A stretch of 64,000 nucleotides of DNA from an uncultured Candidatus Melainabacteria bacterium (GTDB taxonomy: Bacteria; Cyanobacteriota; Vampirovibrionia; Gastranaerophilales; Gastranaerophilaceae). Positions 17,541 through 26,832 of this stretch are shown here, one piece after another. Both the position numbers and the translations under genes were made by a program. Location of the stretch: positions 40,695-104,694 of the forward strand of contig CAKVIM010000006.1 in the NCBI GenBank assembly GCA_934754775.1. The letters run 5' to 3'. Within the stretch, counting starts at the first letter, position 1; every line of letters starts with the position of its first letter. The notes under the pieces were generated by a model. That model saw only the letters and a program-made list of their open reading frames with translations, had not been told where the DNA came from and did not search any database.

Positions 17541-18656
17541 TTAGCTAAAATACTTACTTATCGTCTCCACTATTTGGCGAGAAGCGGTGCCGTCGCCATA
17601 AGGATTTTGGGCTTTTAGTCTTGTATTTGCTTTAGTATCTGACAAGATTTTTTCGCTTTCGGCCAAAATTTTGTCATAATCAGCTCCGACAAGCTTAGAA
17701 ACCCCCGCCGCAACACCTTCCTTACGCTCTGTTTCATATCTCATCACGAGAGTCGGGCATGCAAATGATGGTGCTTCTTCCTGTATTCCGCCGGAATCTG
17801 TCAAAATAAGTTTCGCATGTTTCATCAAATAAACTAGGAACGGATAATCCAACGGCTTCAACAAGTGGATATTTTCAAAATGTCCCAAGCGTTCGTGAAT
17901 TTTGTTCTTAACATTCGGGTTCGGATGAACAGGAATTACAAACGTATGATCAGAATACTTTTTAGCCAAATAGCTTATCGCATCAATTATTCTATCAATT
18001 CTTTCGCCATGGTTTTCACGTCTGTGTGCAGTAATCAAAACCAACTTGTCATCAATCAGAATATTTTGTTCTTGATAAAACTTTTCAGAATGTTCAATAA
18101 CTTCTTTAGACAAGCAGAAAAGTGCATCAATTACAGTATTACCGACAACATGGATTTTATCATCCTCAATATTTTCTTTCAAAAGAGCTTCTTTATTAAC
18201 TTCCGTAGGAGCAAAATGTAAAGCCGCAACCCTTGAAGTCATCTGACGCATAACTTCTTCCGGAAAAGGTTCATAAATATCATAAGAACGAAGTCCTGCT
18301 TCTACGTGGAATACAGGAATCTTATGATAAAAACTTGTCAAAGCTCCGCAAAGAACAGTCATGGTGTCACCTTGAACAATCGTTGCATCAATCTTATTTT
18401 CATTAAAAACCTTATCCAACGAAGTCAAAATTCTCGCCTGCACAGAAGAAAGTGACTGATTTTCTCTCATGCAATCAAGATTAACATCAGCCTTCAGACC
18501 AAAATACGCCAAAGTCTGATTAGAAAGCTCTTTCTGCTGTTCTGTATTACATATAATAACGTTATAATCTTGCGGATATTTCTTCATCTCCAATATCACA
18601 GGTGCAAGTTTAATAATTTCCGGACGTGTTCCAAAGATAACAATAATATTTTTCAT
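17541..18656 (-). CDS. wecB: UDP-N-acetylglucosamine 2-epimerase (non-hydrolysing)
   Basis: This enzyme interconverts UDP-GlcNAc and UDP-ManNAc, supplying ManNAc for surface polysaccharides. The 371 residues are full length for the GT-B-fold epimerase family. Conserved motifs are visible: GTRPEIIKLAP at the start, QGDTMTV (~95), HVEAGLRSYD (~122), ITAHRRENHG (~208) and LTDSGGIQEEAPS (~285). It fits with the sugar-phosphate transferase at 55076 and KdsA as part of envelope glycan synthesis, although those are not adjacent. It is divergent from gatA. Confidence 0.95.
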   Translation of the reverse strand: MKNIIVIFGTRPEIIKLAPVILEMKKYPQDYNVIICNTEQQKELSNQTLAYFGLKADVNLDCMRENQSLSSVQARILTSLDKVFNENKIDATIVQGDTMTVLCGALTSFYHKIPVFHVEAGLRSYDIYEPFPEEVMRQMTSRVAALHFAPTEVNKEALLKENIEDDKIHVVGNTVIDALFCLSKEVIEHSEKFYQEQNILIDDKLVLITAHRRENHGERIDRIIDAISYLAKKYSDHTFVIPVHPNPNVKNKIHERLGHFENIHLLKPLDYPFLVYLMKHAKLILTDSGGIQEEAPSFACPTLVMRYETERKEGVAAGVSKLVGADYDKILAESEKILSDTKANTRLKAQNPYGDGTASRQIVETISKYFS

Positions 18657-18745
18657 AACTTAATTATATAATAAAATCTTTTTTTTATATACGATTTTAT
18701 AATTCTGTTTTTGGTATAATAAAAACAAAACAGGAGATTAAGTAT

Positions 18746-20209
18746 ATGCTAGAATTATTGAAAAAAAGTGCAATGGAACAATCAAAAGCACTTAAGAATA
18801 AAGAAGTTTCAGCAGTTGAGCTTACTCAAGCAGCTTTAGACAGAATTAAAGCTCTTGATGAAAAACTCGGAGCATTCAACTCTACAACAGAAAACACTGC
18901 CCTTGAAACAGCTAAAAAAGTTGACGAAAAGATTGCAAAAGGAGAAGAACTACCGCTTCTTGCAGGTGTTCCTCTTGCTCTTAAAGATAATATGAACCTT
19001 GTCGGTTCTAAAACTACAGCGTCAAGCAAAATTTTGGAAAACTTTGTTTCTCCATACAACGCTACAGTAACTCAAAAATTATTAGATAACTTGGTTCCAA
19101 TCGTTGGTAAAGCTAACTTAGACGAATTTGCGATGGGTTCTTCTAACGAAAACTCTGCGTTCAAAAAAGTTCACAACCCTTGGAATTTAAACAAGGTTCC
19201 GGGTGGTTCATCAGGCGGCTCAGCAGCTTCTGTTGCAGCTTGTGAAGCTACGCTGGCTCTAGGTTCCGATACAGGCGGAAGTATTCGTCTTCCTGCAAGT
19301 TTCTGCGGTATCGTTGGTATGAAACCTACTTACGGTAAAGTTTCAAGATATGGTTTGATTGCATTCGCATCATCTCTTGACCAAATCGGCCCATTCGCAA
19401 GAACAGTAGAAGATGCAGCTGCATTATTGGAAGTAATTTCTGGTTACGATTACCACGATTCAACATCTCTAAACTTGCCGGTAGAAAACTACAGAAACAG
19501 TCTGTCTAATGACATCAAAGGCATGAAAATCGGTGTTGTTAAAGAACTTATTTCAGAAGGGCTTACACCTGATGTAGAAAAAGCAATGAAGGCTGCGATT
19601 GAAACTTACAAAACTTTAGGTGCTGAAATCGTTGAAATTTCACTCCCGAACTTGAAGCACTCAATCGGTATTTACTACATCCTTGCAACAGCTGAATGCA
19701 GTTCAAACTTAGCAAGATTCGACGGTGTTAAATACGGTCACAGAACCGCTGACGCTAAAAACCTTCTTGAAATGTACTGCAAAACTCGTGCAGAAGGCTT
19801 CGGTCCTGAAGTTAAGCGTCGTATAATGCTTGGTACATACGCACTTTCATCAGGATACTACGATGCTTACTACAAAAAAGCACTACAAATGAGAAGAGTT
19901 GTTACAAATGATTTCTTGAAAGCATTTGAACAAGTGGACGCACTTATCGCTCCAACTTGTCCTACAACAGCATTTGACCTTGGGGCGAGAACAGAAGATC
20001 CGCTTGCAATGTACTTAACCGATATTGCAACAATCTCTGCTAACCTTGCAGGTATCCCTGCTATCTCAATCCCTGCAGGTTTTGATACAGATGGCATGCC
20101 AATCGGGCTTCAAATAATGACTCCTCAGTTGAAAGAAGCTAAATTATTTAATGTTGCATACAAGTTTGAACAATCTCACGATTACTTCAAGCAGTTAGCT
20201 AACATTTAA
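18746..20209 (+). CDS. gatA: Asp-tRNA(Asn)/Glu-tRNA(Gln) amidotransferase subunit A
   Basis: Amidase subunit of GatCAB, which hydrolyses glutamine and transamidates misacylated Glu-tRNA(Gln) or Asp-tRNA(Asn). The amidase-signature triad region is complete: ALKDN (Lys near residue 77), [11 protein letters not shown] (cis-Ser ~152) and [13 protein letters not shown] (nucleophile Ser ~176). At 487 residues it is full length. An AGGAG site precedes the ATG and an extended -10 (TGGTATAAT) lies upstream. gatB and gatC are not adjacent, as is usual in Cyanobacteria. A strong terminator follows. Confidence 0.96.
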   Translation: MLELLKKSAMEQSKALKNKEVSAVELTQAALDRIKALDEKLGAFNSTTENTALETAKKVDEKIAKGEELPLLAGVPLALKDNMNLVGSKTTASSKILENFVSPYNATVTQKLLDNLVPIVGKANLDEFAMGSSNENSAFKKVHNPWNLNKVPGGSSGGSAASVAACEATLALGSDTGGSIRLPASFCGIVGMKPTYGKVSRYGLIAFASSLDQIGPFARTVEDAAALLEVISGYDYHDSTSLNLPVENYRNSLSNDIKGMKIGVVKELISEGLTPDVEKAMKAAIETYKTLGAEIVEISLPNLKHSIGIYYILATAECSSNLARFDGVKYGHRTADAKNLLEMYCKTRAEGFGPEVKRRIMLGTYALSSGYYDAYYKKALQMRRVVTNDFLKAFEQVDALIAPTCPTTAFDLGARTEDPLAMYLTDIATISANLAGIPAISIPAGFDTDGMPIGLQIMTPQLKEAKLFNVAYKFEQSHDYFKQLANI

Positions 20210-20230
20210 TTAAATTTAACAAAATATTCT

Positions 20231-20270
20231 ATCGGTCGTAAGCTATATAAAAAGTTTGCGACCGATTTTT
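20231..20270. terminator. bidirectional terminator between gatA and convergent gene
   Basis: ATCGGTCG / CGACCGAT stem with an A/T-rich loop, then TTTTTT. Confidence 0.85.
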
Positions 20271-20962
20271 TAGTTACTTTTTCCGGCTCTATAACCACAA
20301 TAAGAATAAACTATCGGAAGCATTTTATCTATATGCAACTTATCTGCGATAGGGAATTTAGCCAAAACAAGAACACCAATTGCATCATCAACATTTGCAA
20401 CACAATCAGCAAGCTTTAGCTTTCTATCAGGAAATTTATCTTTAGGGTCGCAAACTATATTCGCTAAAGCTGCTGCCCCATACATTCCAACAAAAAGTCC
20501 ACCAATCATAGAAAATATTTTCCCAATTGTATTATTAAATATTTTACTACCCTCTGCTAATTTTAAAGTACCACCAACTATCCAAGTCGGAACAGCAGCA
20601 TTCAAGAATTGAAATAGTCCTTCTTGTAACTTATTTTTCTTAACCGGTTTGCTCTCTCCTATCATCCCGCAAGCAACGCCGCCAACAACAGATGTTGCTG
20701 ACAACATAATCATATCTGACAAACCGTAGTTAAGCTTTAGCGGATTTTTAATTCGCTGTTTTTTCATCATACAGGCTAAAGGTAAAGTTGTTCCCAACAA
20801 AGCCCCTGCAGCGGCTTTTGCTCTATCATTAAGATTTATTCGTCTAAGCTTTGCCTTGTGTCTTTTATTAATTATTGGTTCGAAAAAGCCAGCGTCACCA
20901 TACTCCGGATAGCTGTCCATTTTTTCTAATAAGGGATATCTCATATTAATTGCATTTACCAT
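20270..20962 (-). CDS. hypothetical multi-pass membrane protein
   Basis: A 230-aa protein I cannot assign. A polar N-terminal ~45 residues (PLLEKMDSYPEYGDAGFFEP) is followed by hydrophobic segments around AAAGALLGTTLPLACM, LSDMIMLSATSVVGGVACGM, FLNAAVPTWIVGGTLKL and FSMIGGLFVGMYGAAALANIV, then a soluble C-terminus with two Cys. The alternation of small residues (Gly/Ala) in the helices is like the membrane proteins at 49886 and 50442, which may be distant relatives. A promoter (TTGTAT-17-TATAAT, 20971-20999) places the transcript start about 2 bases before the ATG, so its mRNA is likely leaderless. Confidence 0.6.
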   Translation of the reverse strand: MVNAINMRYPLLEKMDSYPEYGDAGFFEPIINKRHKAKLRRINLNDRAKAAAGALLGTTLPLACMMKKQRIKNPLKLNYGLSDMIMLSATSVVGGVACGMIGESKPVKKNKLQEGLFQFLNAAVPTWIVGGTLKLAEGSKIFNNTIGKIFSMIGGLFVGMYGAAALANIVCDPKDKFPDRKLKLADCVANVDDAIGVLVLAKFPIADKLHIDKMLPIVYSYCGYRAGKSN

Positions 20963-20970
20963 TTGAAATG

Positions 20971-20999
20971 ATTATATCCGACTTACACACGTTATACAA
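20971..20999 (-). promoter_or_regulatory. promoter TTGTAT-17-TATAAT for leaderless gene
   Basis: On the minus strand -35 TTGTAT is at 20994-20999 and -10 TATAAT at 20971-20976, 17 bases apart. The expected start (~20964) lies at the ATG at 20962. Confidence 0.65.
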
Positions 21000-21094
21000 G
21001 ATTAAATAATGTTAATTTTTGTAAACCAATGACGCAACTAACGCAATTATTGTTATTCAGCTGTTTTGTACTAAAACAAAAGGAGTGTTAGATT

Positions 21095-21478
21095 ATGTCT
21101 GTTGAAACAACTGTATCGAAACAACTTGATAACAACTTTGTTCAGGTTGATATAACTTCTAAAAATGCCAATCCTAAATACTACAAAGTTCCGGCAAAAA
21201 CCGCTGATTCATTTATGAAAACATATAAAAATCAAGAGCAAAAGTCGCTAATGATTTCAAACGTGTCCTTCGCACTCTCTTGTGTTGCAGGATGTTTTTT
21301 AACCAACGCTCTTACTAAAAAGTTTATCAAAAGTGCATTCGCTAAATACGCAGTAAACACACTTGGCGGCATAGCTTTCAGCATCGCAACAATGTTTGGA
21401 GTTGGTAATATGCTATCAAGCCAAAAGCAAAATATGTTACAAGAACACGGAGCACAAGAGATTTCTTATAACGCCTAA
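21095..21478 (+). CDS. small membrane-associated hypothetical protein
   Basis: A 127-aa protein of unknown family. A polar N-terminal half (TTVSKQLDNNFVQVDITSKN, then YYKVPAKTADSFMKTYKNQ) precedes two hydrophobic stretches (MISNVSFALSCVAGCFLTNA and VNTLGGIAFSIATMFGVGN) and a polar tail. AAAGGAG lies 10 bases before the ATG. It converges on the ATP synthase operon: its stop codon is one base from the atpG stop, with no terminator visible between them. Confidence 0.6.
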   Translation: MSVETTVSKQLDNNFVQVDITSKNANPKYYKVPAKTADSFMKTYKNQEQKSLMISNVSFALSCVAGCFLTNALTKKFIKSAFAKYAVNTLGGIAFSIATMFGVGNMLSSQKQNMLQEHGAQEISYNA

Positions 21479-21479
21479 A

Positions 21480-22391
21480 CTATTTCTGCAAGCCTTGAGC
21501 ACCTGAAACGATTTCAATCAACTCTTGCGTAATCGCAGCTTGACGAGCCTTGTTATAATCAATCGTCAAAGTCGTAATCATTTCTTCTGCGTTATTAGAA
21601 GCTGCTGACATAGCAGTCATTCTAGATGCCAATTCACTCGCATTTGCTTCCAACAGAGCTTGATAAATTGAATTAGTAACATACATCGGAACAAGTTGTT
21701 GCAAAACGGAATGCGGAGATGGTTCAAATTCCATCAAAGCGTCAAGTTCTGCAGAATCAGCTTTCTCAACCTTAACAGGCAAAACTTCCCAAGAAACTAC
21801 ATTATAAGACATCATATTATTGAAATGAGTTGTTATAATTTCAACTCTATCAATATTACCCGCAACAAAATCCTCTGCAATATCTTCAGCAACAAGGTTT
21901 GCACCTGTTGCAGTCGGCTCATTTGCTATACCAATATAACCGTTTTTAAGTTCATAATTACCGGCTTTATGCTTAAATGCTGAAACAGCCTTTTGTCCGA
22001 CCGGATAAATAACAGTCTTTATACCATTTTCAGTATTAGATTTTATTCTTTGCAAAGCTGTCTTAATAATATTTGCGTTATAAGCTCCAGCCAATCCCTT
22101 ATTAGAAGTTACTACAAGCAAACCTTCTGATTTAACTTCCCTTCTTGTCAAAAGTTCAGGATAATTGTCCAAAGCTCGCTCAACTTTAAGACCTGAAACA
22201 GAATATTCACCAACTGTCGCAAGCATTTTTCTAAACAAATGCAAAAGCTCATCAGAAAAAGGTCTGGCTGCTTTAACCGTGCTTTCAGCTTTCTTAACCT
22301 TAGCCGCTGCAACCATTTTCATTGCTTTTGTAATTTTTTTTGTATTCTGTACGCTTGATATTCTGCTTTTAATGTCTTTTAAGTTTGGCAT
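21480..22391 (-). CDS. atpG: F0F1 ATP synthase subunit gamma
   Basis: Central-stalk rotor subunit of the ATP synthase (cyanobacterial name atpC). The N-terminal helix MPNLKDIKSRISSVQNTKKI and the C-terminal helix ITQELIEIVSGAQGL (the coiled coil inside the alpha3-beta3 ring) are typical, as is VTSNKGLAGAYN (~residues 88-99). At 303 residues it is slightly longer than the ~290-residue bacterial form and lacks an obvious ~30-residue cyanobacterial/chloroplast regulatory insertion. It is the last gene of the operon and is separated from atpA by 123 bases that hold two palindromic repeats. Confidence 0.97.
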   Translation of the reverse strand: MPNLKDIKSRISSVQNTKKITKAMKMVAAAKVKKAESTVKAARPFSDELLHLFRKMLATVGEYSVSGLKVERALDNYPELLTRREVKSEGLLVVTSNKGLAGAYNANIIKTALQRIKSNTENGIKTVIYPVGQKAVSAFKHKAGNYELKNGYIGIANEPTATGANLVAEDIAEDFVAGNIDRVEIITTHFNNMMSYNVVSWEVLPVKVEKADSAELDALMEFEPSPHSVLQQLVPMYVTNSIYQALLEANASELASRMTAMSAASNNAEEMITTLTIDYNKARQAAITQELIEIVSGAQGLQK

Positions 22392-22434
22392 GATTTATCC
22401 TTTTTTACTTTCTCCCTCGCCGAGAAAAAAGATT

Positions 22435-22497
22435 ATTGTTGAGCAAGTATGCCCAACCTACAATCTCTCATACCGCAGTTGGGGTAAACCCCCAACT
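22435..22497. repeat. two GTTGGG-type palindromes inside the atp operon
   Basis: 22435-22460 (TGTTGAGCA / TGCCCAACC arms) and 22477-22497 (AGTTGGGG-TAAAC-CCCCAACT) lie between atpA and atpG. Similar palindromes recur at 25709, 35096, 52069, 52310 and 56997. Confidence 0.8.
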
Positions 22498-22514
22498 CAC
22501 GATATAAAATTATT

Positions 22515-24026
22515 TTATAATGTTTTTGAATAAGCTTCCAAAGCTTCCTTCAGAGCCTTAATATCATCTTCTGACAATTTCGCACCTTCGTTCAAAGATT
22601 TATTAAGTTCAGGCATATTAGCTTCAAAGTATTCAAACCAACCGTTCTTGAATTCGTTAACTTTCTTGTTATCAATCTCATCCAAGAAACCTTCATTCGC
22701 AGCGAACAAAACTGTTACCTGTTGTGCTACAGAAAGTGGTTTGTATTGCGGTTGTTTTAGAACTTCTGTCAACTTTTGACCTCTCAAAAGTTGTTTCTTA
22801 GTAGCTGCATCCAAATCAGAAGCGAATTGTGCGAATGCTTCCAATTCTCTAAATTGAGCCAAGTCCAAACGAAGTTTACCGGCAACCTGTTTAATACCCT
22901 TAGTTTGAGCTGCACCACCTACACGGGATACAGAAATACCTGCGTTAATAGCCGGTCTTACACCTGAGTTAAACAAAGCTGTTTCTAAGAATATCTGACC
23001 GTCTGTAATTGAAATTACGTTAGTCGGAATGTACGCAGAAACGTCGCCTGCTTGTGTTTCGATAATTGGCAACGCTGTAATACTACCACCACCCAAATCG
23101 TCAGAAAGTTTAACAGCTCTTTCCAAAAGTCTTGAGTGAAGATAGAATACATCTCCAGGATATGCTTCACGTCCAGGTGGTCTTTTTAGAAGTAATGACA
23201 TCGCACGATAAGCCTGAGCGTGTTTAGTCAAATCATCATAAACTATAAGAACGTGCTTGCCTTGTTCCATAAATTCTTCTGCAATTGCAACACCTGCAAA
23301 TGGAGCAATATATTGCAATGGAGCAGGTTCATTTGCCGTAGCTGATACAATGATTGAATAATCCATTGCACCATGTTTTTCCAAAGTCTTAGCCAACTGT
23401 GCAACAGTAGAAGCTTTTTGACCAATCGCAACATAAATACAAATTACGTCGCCACCCTTTTGGTTCAAAATAGTATCAATCGCAATAGCAGTCTTACCGG
23501 TTTGTCTGTCACCGATAATCAATTCTCTTTGACCTCTACCAATCGGAGTCAAAGCATCAATCGCAGTCAATCCAGTTTGAAGTGGTTGGTGTACTGATTT
23601 TCTTGCAACAATACCGGGAGCAACTCTCTCAATCGGACGAGTTTTATCAGTTACGATTTCACCCTTGCCGTCAATCGGACGACCTGTTGGGTTAACAATT
23701 CTACCAATTAAAGCATCACCTACCGGAACAGAAGCAATTCTTCCGGTTGTCTTAACTGTCATACCTTCTTTAATATGAGTATATTCACCCAAAATTACAA
23801 CACCAACGTTGTCTTCTTCAAGGTTCAAAGTGATACCAAGAGTACCCTTTCCATCCTCGAATTCTACAAGCTCATTTGACATTACGTTTCTTAAACCGTA
23901 AATTCTCGCAATACCGTCACCTACTTCCAGCACGCTACCAATATTGGATACTTCGGCTTTTGCTTCGTAGTTTCTGATATTCTCCTTTAATATAGAGCTA
24001 ATTTCATCAGGATTTATTACTGCCAT
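22515..24026 (-). CDS. atpA: F0F1 ATP synthase subunit alpha
   Basis: Non-catalytic nucleotide-binding subunit of F1. The 503 residues are full length; [19 protein letters not shown] is the Walker A region (~residue 170), [20 protein letters not shown] and the signature [17 protein letters not shown] (~365-380) are present. The N-terminus [20 protein letters not shown] is standard. It starts 3 bases after the atpH stop with an AAAGGAT site and is part of the a-c-b'-b-delta-alpha-gamma operon. The beta and epsilon subunits are not in this operon, as in Cyanobacteria. Confidence 0.98.
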   Translation of the reverse strand: MAVINPDEISSILKENIRNYEAKAEVSNIGSVLEVGDGIARIYGLRNVMSNELVEFEDGKGTLGITLNLEEDNVGVVILGEYTHIKEGMTVKTTGRIASVPVGDALIGRIVNPTGRPIDGKGEIVTDKTRPIERVAPGIVARKSVHQPLQTGLTAIDALTPIGRGQRELIIGDRQTGKTAIAIDTILNQKGGDVICIYVAIGQKASTVAQLAKTLEKHGAMDYSIIVSATANEPAPLQYIAPFAGVAIAEEFMEQGKHVLIVYDDLTKHAQAYRAMSLLLKRPPGREAYPGDVFYLHSRLLERAVKLSDDLGGGSITALPIIETQAGDVSAYIPTNVISITDGQIFLETALFNSGVRPAINAGISVSRVGGAAQTKGIKQVAGKLRLDLAQFRELEAFAQFASDLDAATKKQLLRGQKLTEVLKQPQYKPLSVAQQVTVLFAANEGFLDEIDNKKVNEFKNGWFEYFEANMPELNKSLNEGAKLSEDDIKALKEALEAYSKTL

Positions 24027-24029
24027 TTC

Positions 24030-24593
24030 CTATCCTTTCATTATATTCTTACTCAAATTATCAAGTTTATGTCTGATACTGTTATCAATAATTGTTTCGT
24101 CAATATTAAATATCAGACCTGCAATAATGTCTGCATCAATTCCCCAGTCTACTACAACATCTTTATGCAGTTTTTCTGCAATCCTATTTCGGATTTCATT
24201 CTTTTTATCATCATTAAGTTCAATTGCAGAAGTAACATTCACCCTAACAATGTTCTTAAATTTCTCAAGTTCTTTTCTGAACTCATCTGCAATTGAGCCA
24301 ATAATATTCAATCTTTTTTTTAGGTTAAGTGCAAATAAGAAATTGTAAACAATTGGCATAACATTGTTCTGGAACAACTTACACATTATAATCTGTTTCT
24401 CTCCAGTCGAGATTGAAGGATTATTAATCGCATTCGAAAGCTCCTCTGAATTATCGATACACTCAGCAACTTCTCTCAAATCATCAAGAATATCCTCTTT
24501 AGAGATTCCTTCATCTTCGTTAGCCAATTCCATCAAAGCCTTAGCCCAACGTCTTGCTACAAGTTCATAATTTTGTTTTACGGTAGTCCCCAT
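24030..24593 (-). CDS. atpH: F0F1 ATP synthase subunit delta
   Basis: Stator subunit that joins the top of F1 to the b/b' peripheral stalk (OSCP homologue; cyanobacterial atpD). The 187-residue sequence shows the family's N-terminal helical domain (ARRWAKALMELANEDEGISK) and the conserved C-terminal region VRVNVTSAIELNDDKKNEI plus DADIIAGLIFNIDETIIDNS. Its position between b and alpha and the length both support the call. It starts 12 bases after the atpF stop. Confidence 0.93.
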   Translation of the reverse strand: MGTTVKQNYELVARRWAKALMELANEDEGISKEDILDDLREVAECIDNSEELSNAINNPSISTGEKQIIMCKLFQNNVMPIVYNFLFALNLKKRLNIIGSIADEFRKELEKFKNIVRVNVTSAIELNDDKKNEIRNRIAEKLHKDVVVDWGIDADIIAGLIFNIDETIIDNSIRHKLDNLSKNIMKG

Positions 24594-24605
24594 ATTTTCT
24601 GCCCT

Positions 24606-25106
24606 TTAACCGTTTATCGCATCTATACTTTCATCAATTAATCTGTTATGCAAATCGTAATTATCACGGAGCTCGTTAATAATATGATTTTTTGCTACAT
24701 CAATTGAAGCAATAGACGCTCTTCTTAAAATATCATTCTTCAACAAAGCTGATCTGTTTTCTACAGCCTTTTTAGAATTATCCTTAATACTGACAACAGC
24801 CTTATTTGCGTCATCAATAATCTTTTCGCCGACTAATTTAGCGTTCTCTTCAGATTTTTTGATTATTCCATCAATTTCTTCTTCAATATGAGAAATCGTT
24901 TCTTCAATATCTTGAAGATGTGATTCTGATTCACTCTTAGTGTTTTCAGAAGCTTCAATCTGTTCTTTAACTTCATTTTTAGCCGATTCTAGTTTAACGT
25001 TCAGGTTGATTTTTTTGCACACCCAAATGATTACCGCTAAAAATATAGCAAAGTTAAATAAATTTGTTCTACCAATATAAGCAATTATTGTGCTAAAAAT
25101 TTCCAC
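24606..25106 (-). CDS. atpF: F0F1 ATP synthase subunit b
   Basis: Peripheral-stalk subunit of 166 residues: one N-terminal transmembrane helix (TNLFNFAIFLAVIIWVCKKI, ~15-34) followed by a long charged coiled coil (KNEVKEQIEASENTKSESES, then EEEIDGIIKKSEENAKLVGE). It is preceded by the b'-like gene at 25126; two different b subunits in tandem are typical of Cyanobacteria and photosynthetic bacteria, which use a b/b' heterodimer rather than a b homodimer. Confidence 0.92.
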   Translation of the reverse strand: MEIFSTIIAYIGRTNLFNFAIFLAVIIWVCKKINLNVKLESAKNEVKEQIEASENTKSESESHLQDIEETISHIEEEIDGIIKKSEENAKLVGEKIIDDANKAVVSIKDNSKKAVENRSALLKNDILRRASIASIDVAKNHIINELRDNYDLHNRLIDESIDAING

Positions 25107-25125
25107 CTTAATTTTCCTCTAAACT

Positions 25126-25602
25126 CTAATGATACAAAATTTTATCAACTGCATCATTGTCAAAACCTTGAACTTCACTTCTGTAGCCCAATACCTTTTC
25201 AACAATATCATTGGCTAAATCTGTCATTCTGCCCTTCAAACCCGCCTTCGTTTCATTGGACAAGTTATTCAAGTTTTCGTAAGCTTCAGCCAAATCATTG
25301 TTAGACTCTGCCTGTGCCTTTTGAACAAGTTCATTCTTCTGTTCCTTAAAATCATTCACAGACTCAAGATATTTTGCACGAGCATCATTCTTAGCGTCAT
25401 CTAATTTTTCTTCTCTTTCATTAGATAACTCTTCTGCTTTCTGATTGTTTTCCTCTGCAGCATTCAAATTCCCGTCAATGAATTCGTGTCTTTGAGCCAC
25501 TATATTTGCCATAGGCGTATATAATACTTTGTTCATCAAAAACACAAATACAATGAAAGAAACTATTGTCGCTAAAAATGTTCCGTTAAATTCCATAGTC
25601 AA
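25126..25602 (-). CDS. atpF2: F0F1 ATP synthase subunit b'
   Basis: The second peripheral-stalk subunit (158 residues; cyanobacterial atpG, b'). N-terminal membrane helix FNGTFLATIVSFIVFVFLMN followed by KVLYTPMANIVAQRHEFIDG, the conserved juxtamembrane stretch of b-type subunits, then a long Glu/Lys/Ala coiled coil. It pairs with the adjacent b gene to form a heterodimeric stator. It is separated from atpE by ~150 bases filled with intergenic palindromes. Confidence 0.9.
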   Translation of the reverse strand: MTMEFNGTFLATIVSFIVFVFLMNKVLYTPMANIVAQRHEFIDGNLNAAEENNQKAEELSNEREEKLDDAKNDARAKYLESVNDFKEQKNELVQKAQAESNNDLAEAYENLNNLSNETKAGLKGRMTDLANDIVEKVLGYRSEVQGFDNDAVDKILYH

Positions 25603-25620
25603 CCTTTTAGTTATTTCTAT

Positions 25621-25730
25621 ATCCCCTCTCCTTAAGAGAGGGAGTAGCCGTTAGCAAGCGTAAGCGAGCTTTACGGATACGGGTGAGGGTTTAACCTCAT
25701 TTGTTATTGTTGGGCAAATATGCCCAACTT
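25621..25730. repeat. palindromic intergenic repeats inside the atp operon
   Basis: Two modules: a CCCTCTCC...GAGAGGG hairpin followed by an element ending in GGGTGAGGG (25621-25690), and a GTTGGGCA-AATA-TGCCCAAC palindrome (25709-25728). The same two modules recur at 47.9-48.4, 52.1-52.3 and 53.2 kb. They lie between atpE and the b' gene and would be transcribed within the operon. Confidence 0.8.
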
Positions 25731-25755
25731 ACTTTCCTTATGCATTAATGGTCAA

Positions 25756-26001
25756 TTAACCCATCATACCGCATAATTTCATAGCAATAACGAATGCATA
25801 AATTGCACAAGCTTCTGCCATAGCTGCACCAACCAAGAAGAAACCTACAGCCTTACCAGCGATTTCCGGTTGTCTTGAAATACCGTCCAAAAGACCTTTT
25901 GTTGCAACACCAACACCAAGACCTGCACCAATTGCACCGAAACCAATTGCAATACCTGCACCTAATTGTGCCAAATCAGAAATTGTTTTTACGTCTTCCA
26001 T
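25756..26001 (-). CDS. atpE: F0F1 ATP synthase subunit c
   Basis: Proteolipid of the membrane rotor ring, 81 residues, two hydrophobic helices joined by the polar loop SRQPE (~42-46). The ion-carrying carboxylate is Glu63 (AMAEACAIYAF). Ligands of the Na+-type site seen in Ilyobacter (Gln32, Glu65, Ser66) are replaced: Val32 in helix 1 and Ala after the Glu, so the ring is probably proton-coupled. Good GGAG ribosome binding site. It follows atpB by 20 bases. Confidence 0.97.
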   Translation of the reverse strand: MEDVKTISDLAQLGAGIAIGFGAIGAGLGVGVATKGLLDGISRQPEIAGKAVGFFLVGAAMAEACAIYAFVIAMKLCGMMG

Positions 26002-26021
26002 TTTTAAATCTCCTTTATATA

Positions 26022-26717
26022 CTAATGTTCTTCATTTACTGCTGATGCAATATAAACTGTTGTAAGCATTGTGAATACCAACGCTTGAACGCAAGCTACC
26101 AATACTTCGAAAAACATAATCGGTAGCGGCAAGCCCCACGCACAAATACCTAGCAAAGCCGTAATCAAAATTTCTCCGGCCAAGATATTACCAAATAAAC
26201 GTAGTGCAAGCGTTAGAGGTCTTGTGAAGAATTCCAATATTTCTATCAATGCGGAAATTATTGCAACAAGTGAAAATCCGTGCAAGAAAAACTTGAACTT
26301 CTTCTTCATAATACCGGCTACCACATAATAAACCAATACGATTATAGCCAAAGCAGCCGTCAAGTTTATATCGTTGGTAGGTGAAGCCATCTCTCCGGTC
26401 TTTAATTCAATCATCTTAAGAGGTAGTTGCCCCATTAAGTTTGCTGTTACAATAAACAAAAAGAGTGACGCAATAAGCGGAAAATGTTTTTTCCCTTCCC
26501 CCGGCATCATATTATTAACCAAATCACTAAAATACCCCAAAACACCCTCAAGCACTACTTGAAGCTTATTCGGGAATATTGTTAATTTTCTGGTTGCAAT
26601 AAATGACACTACAAGAAGGAACAACATTGCTGCCCACATAGTCACTAGTGTATCCATATTAAAAGCCATTGCGTGTCCGGCAATAACTTTGTTTACTATC
26701 CAATGTCCTTCGCTCAT
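26022..26717 (-). CDS. atpB: F0F1 ATP synthase subunit a
   Basis: Membrane stator channel subunit, 231 residues, about five to six helices. The essential Arg is present in TLALRLFGNILAGEI (~residue 175), and the C-terminal helix LVACVQALVFTMLTTVYIAS is typical. This is the first gene of the operon; no atpI precedes it. A promoter TTGCAC-17-TACCAT (with an extended TG) lies ~30 bases upstream and GAGAGGTTG is the ribosome binding site. Confidence 0.96.
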   Translation of the reverse strand: MSEGHWIVNKVIAGHAMAFNMDTLVTMWAAMLFLLVVSFIATRKLTIFPNKLQVVLEGVLGYFSDLVNNMMPGEGKKHFPLIASLFLFIVTANLMGQLPLKMIELKTGEMASPTNDINLTAALAIIVLVYYVVAGIMKKKFKFFLHGFSLVAIISALIEILEFFTRPLTLALRLFGNILAGEILITALLGICAWGLPLPIMFFEVLVACVQALVFTMLTTVYIASAVNEEH

Positions 26718-26744
26718 TGAACAACCTCTCTCTTATCTCGTTCT

Positions 26745-26773
26745 ATGGTAGCATAAATTTTTTAGTTGTGCAA
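26745..26773 (-). promoter_or_regulatory. promoter of the ATP synthase operon
   Basis: Minus strand: -35 TTGCAC (26768-26773), 17-base spacer, extended -10 TGCTACCAT (hexamer 26745-26750), 28 bases upstream of the atpB ATG. Confidence 0.6.
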
Positions 26774-26832
26774 CGACGAAAAACGCAAATCCAGTAAGTT
26801 CATACGTTTGTACGATATTTAATTCGAACACC

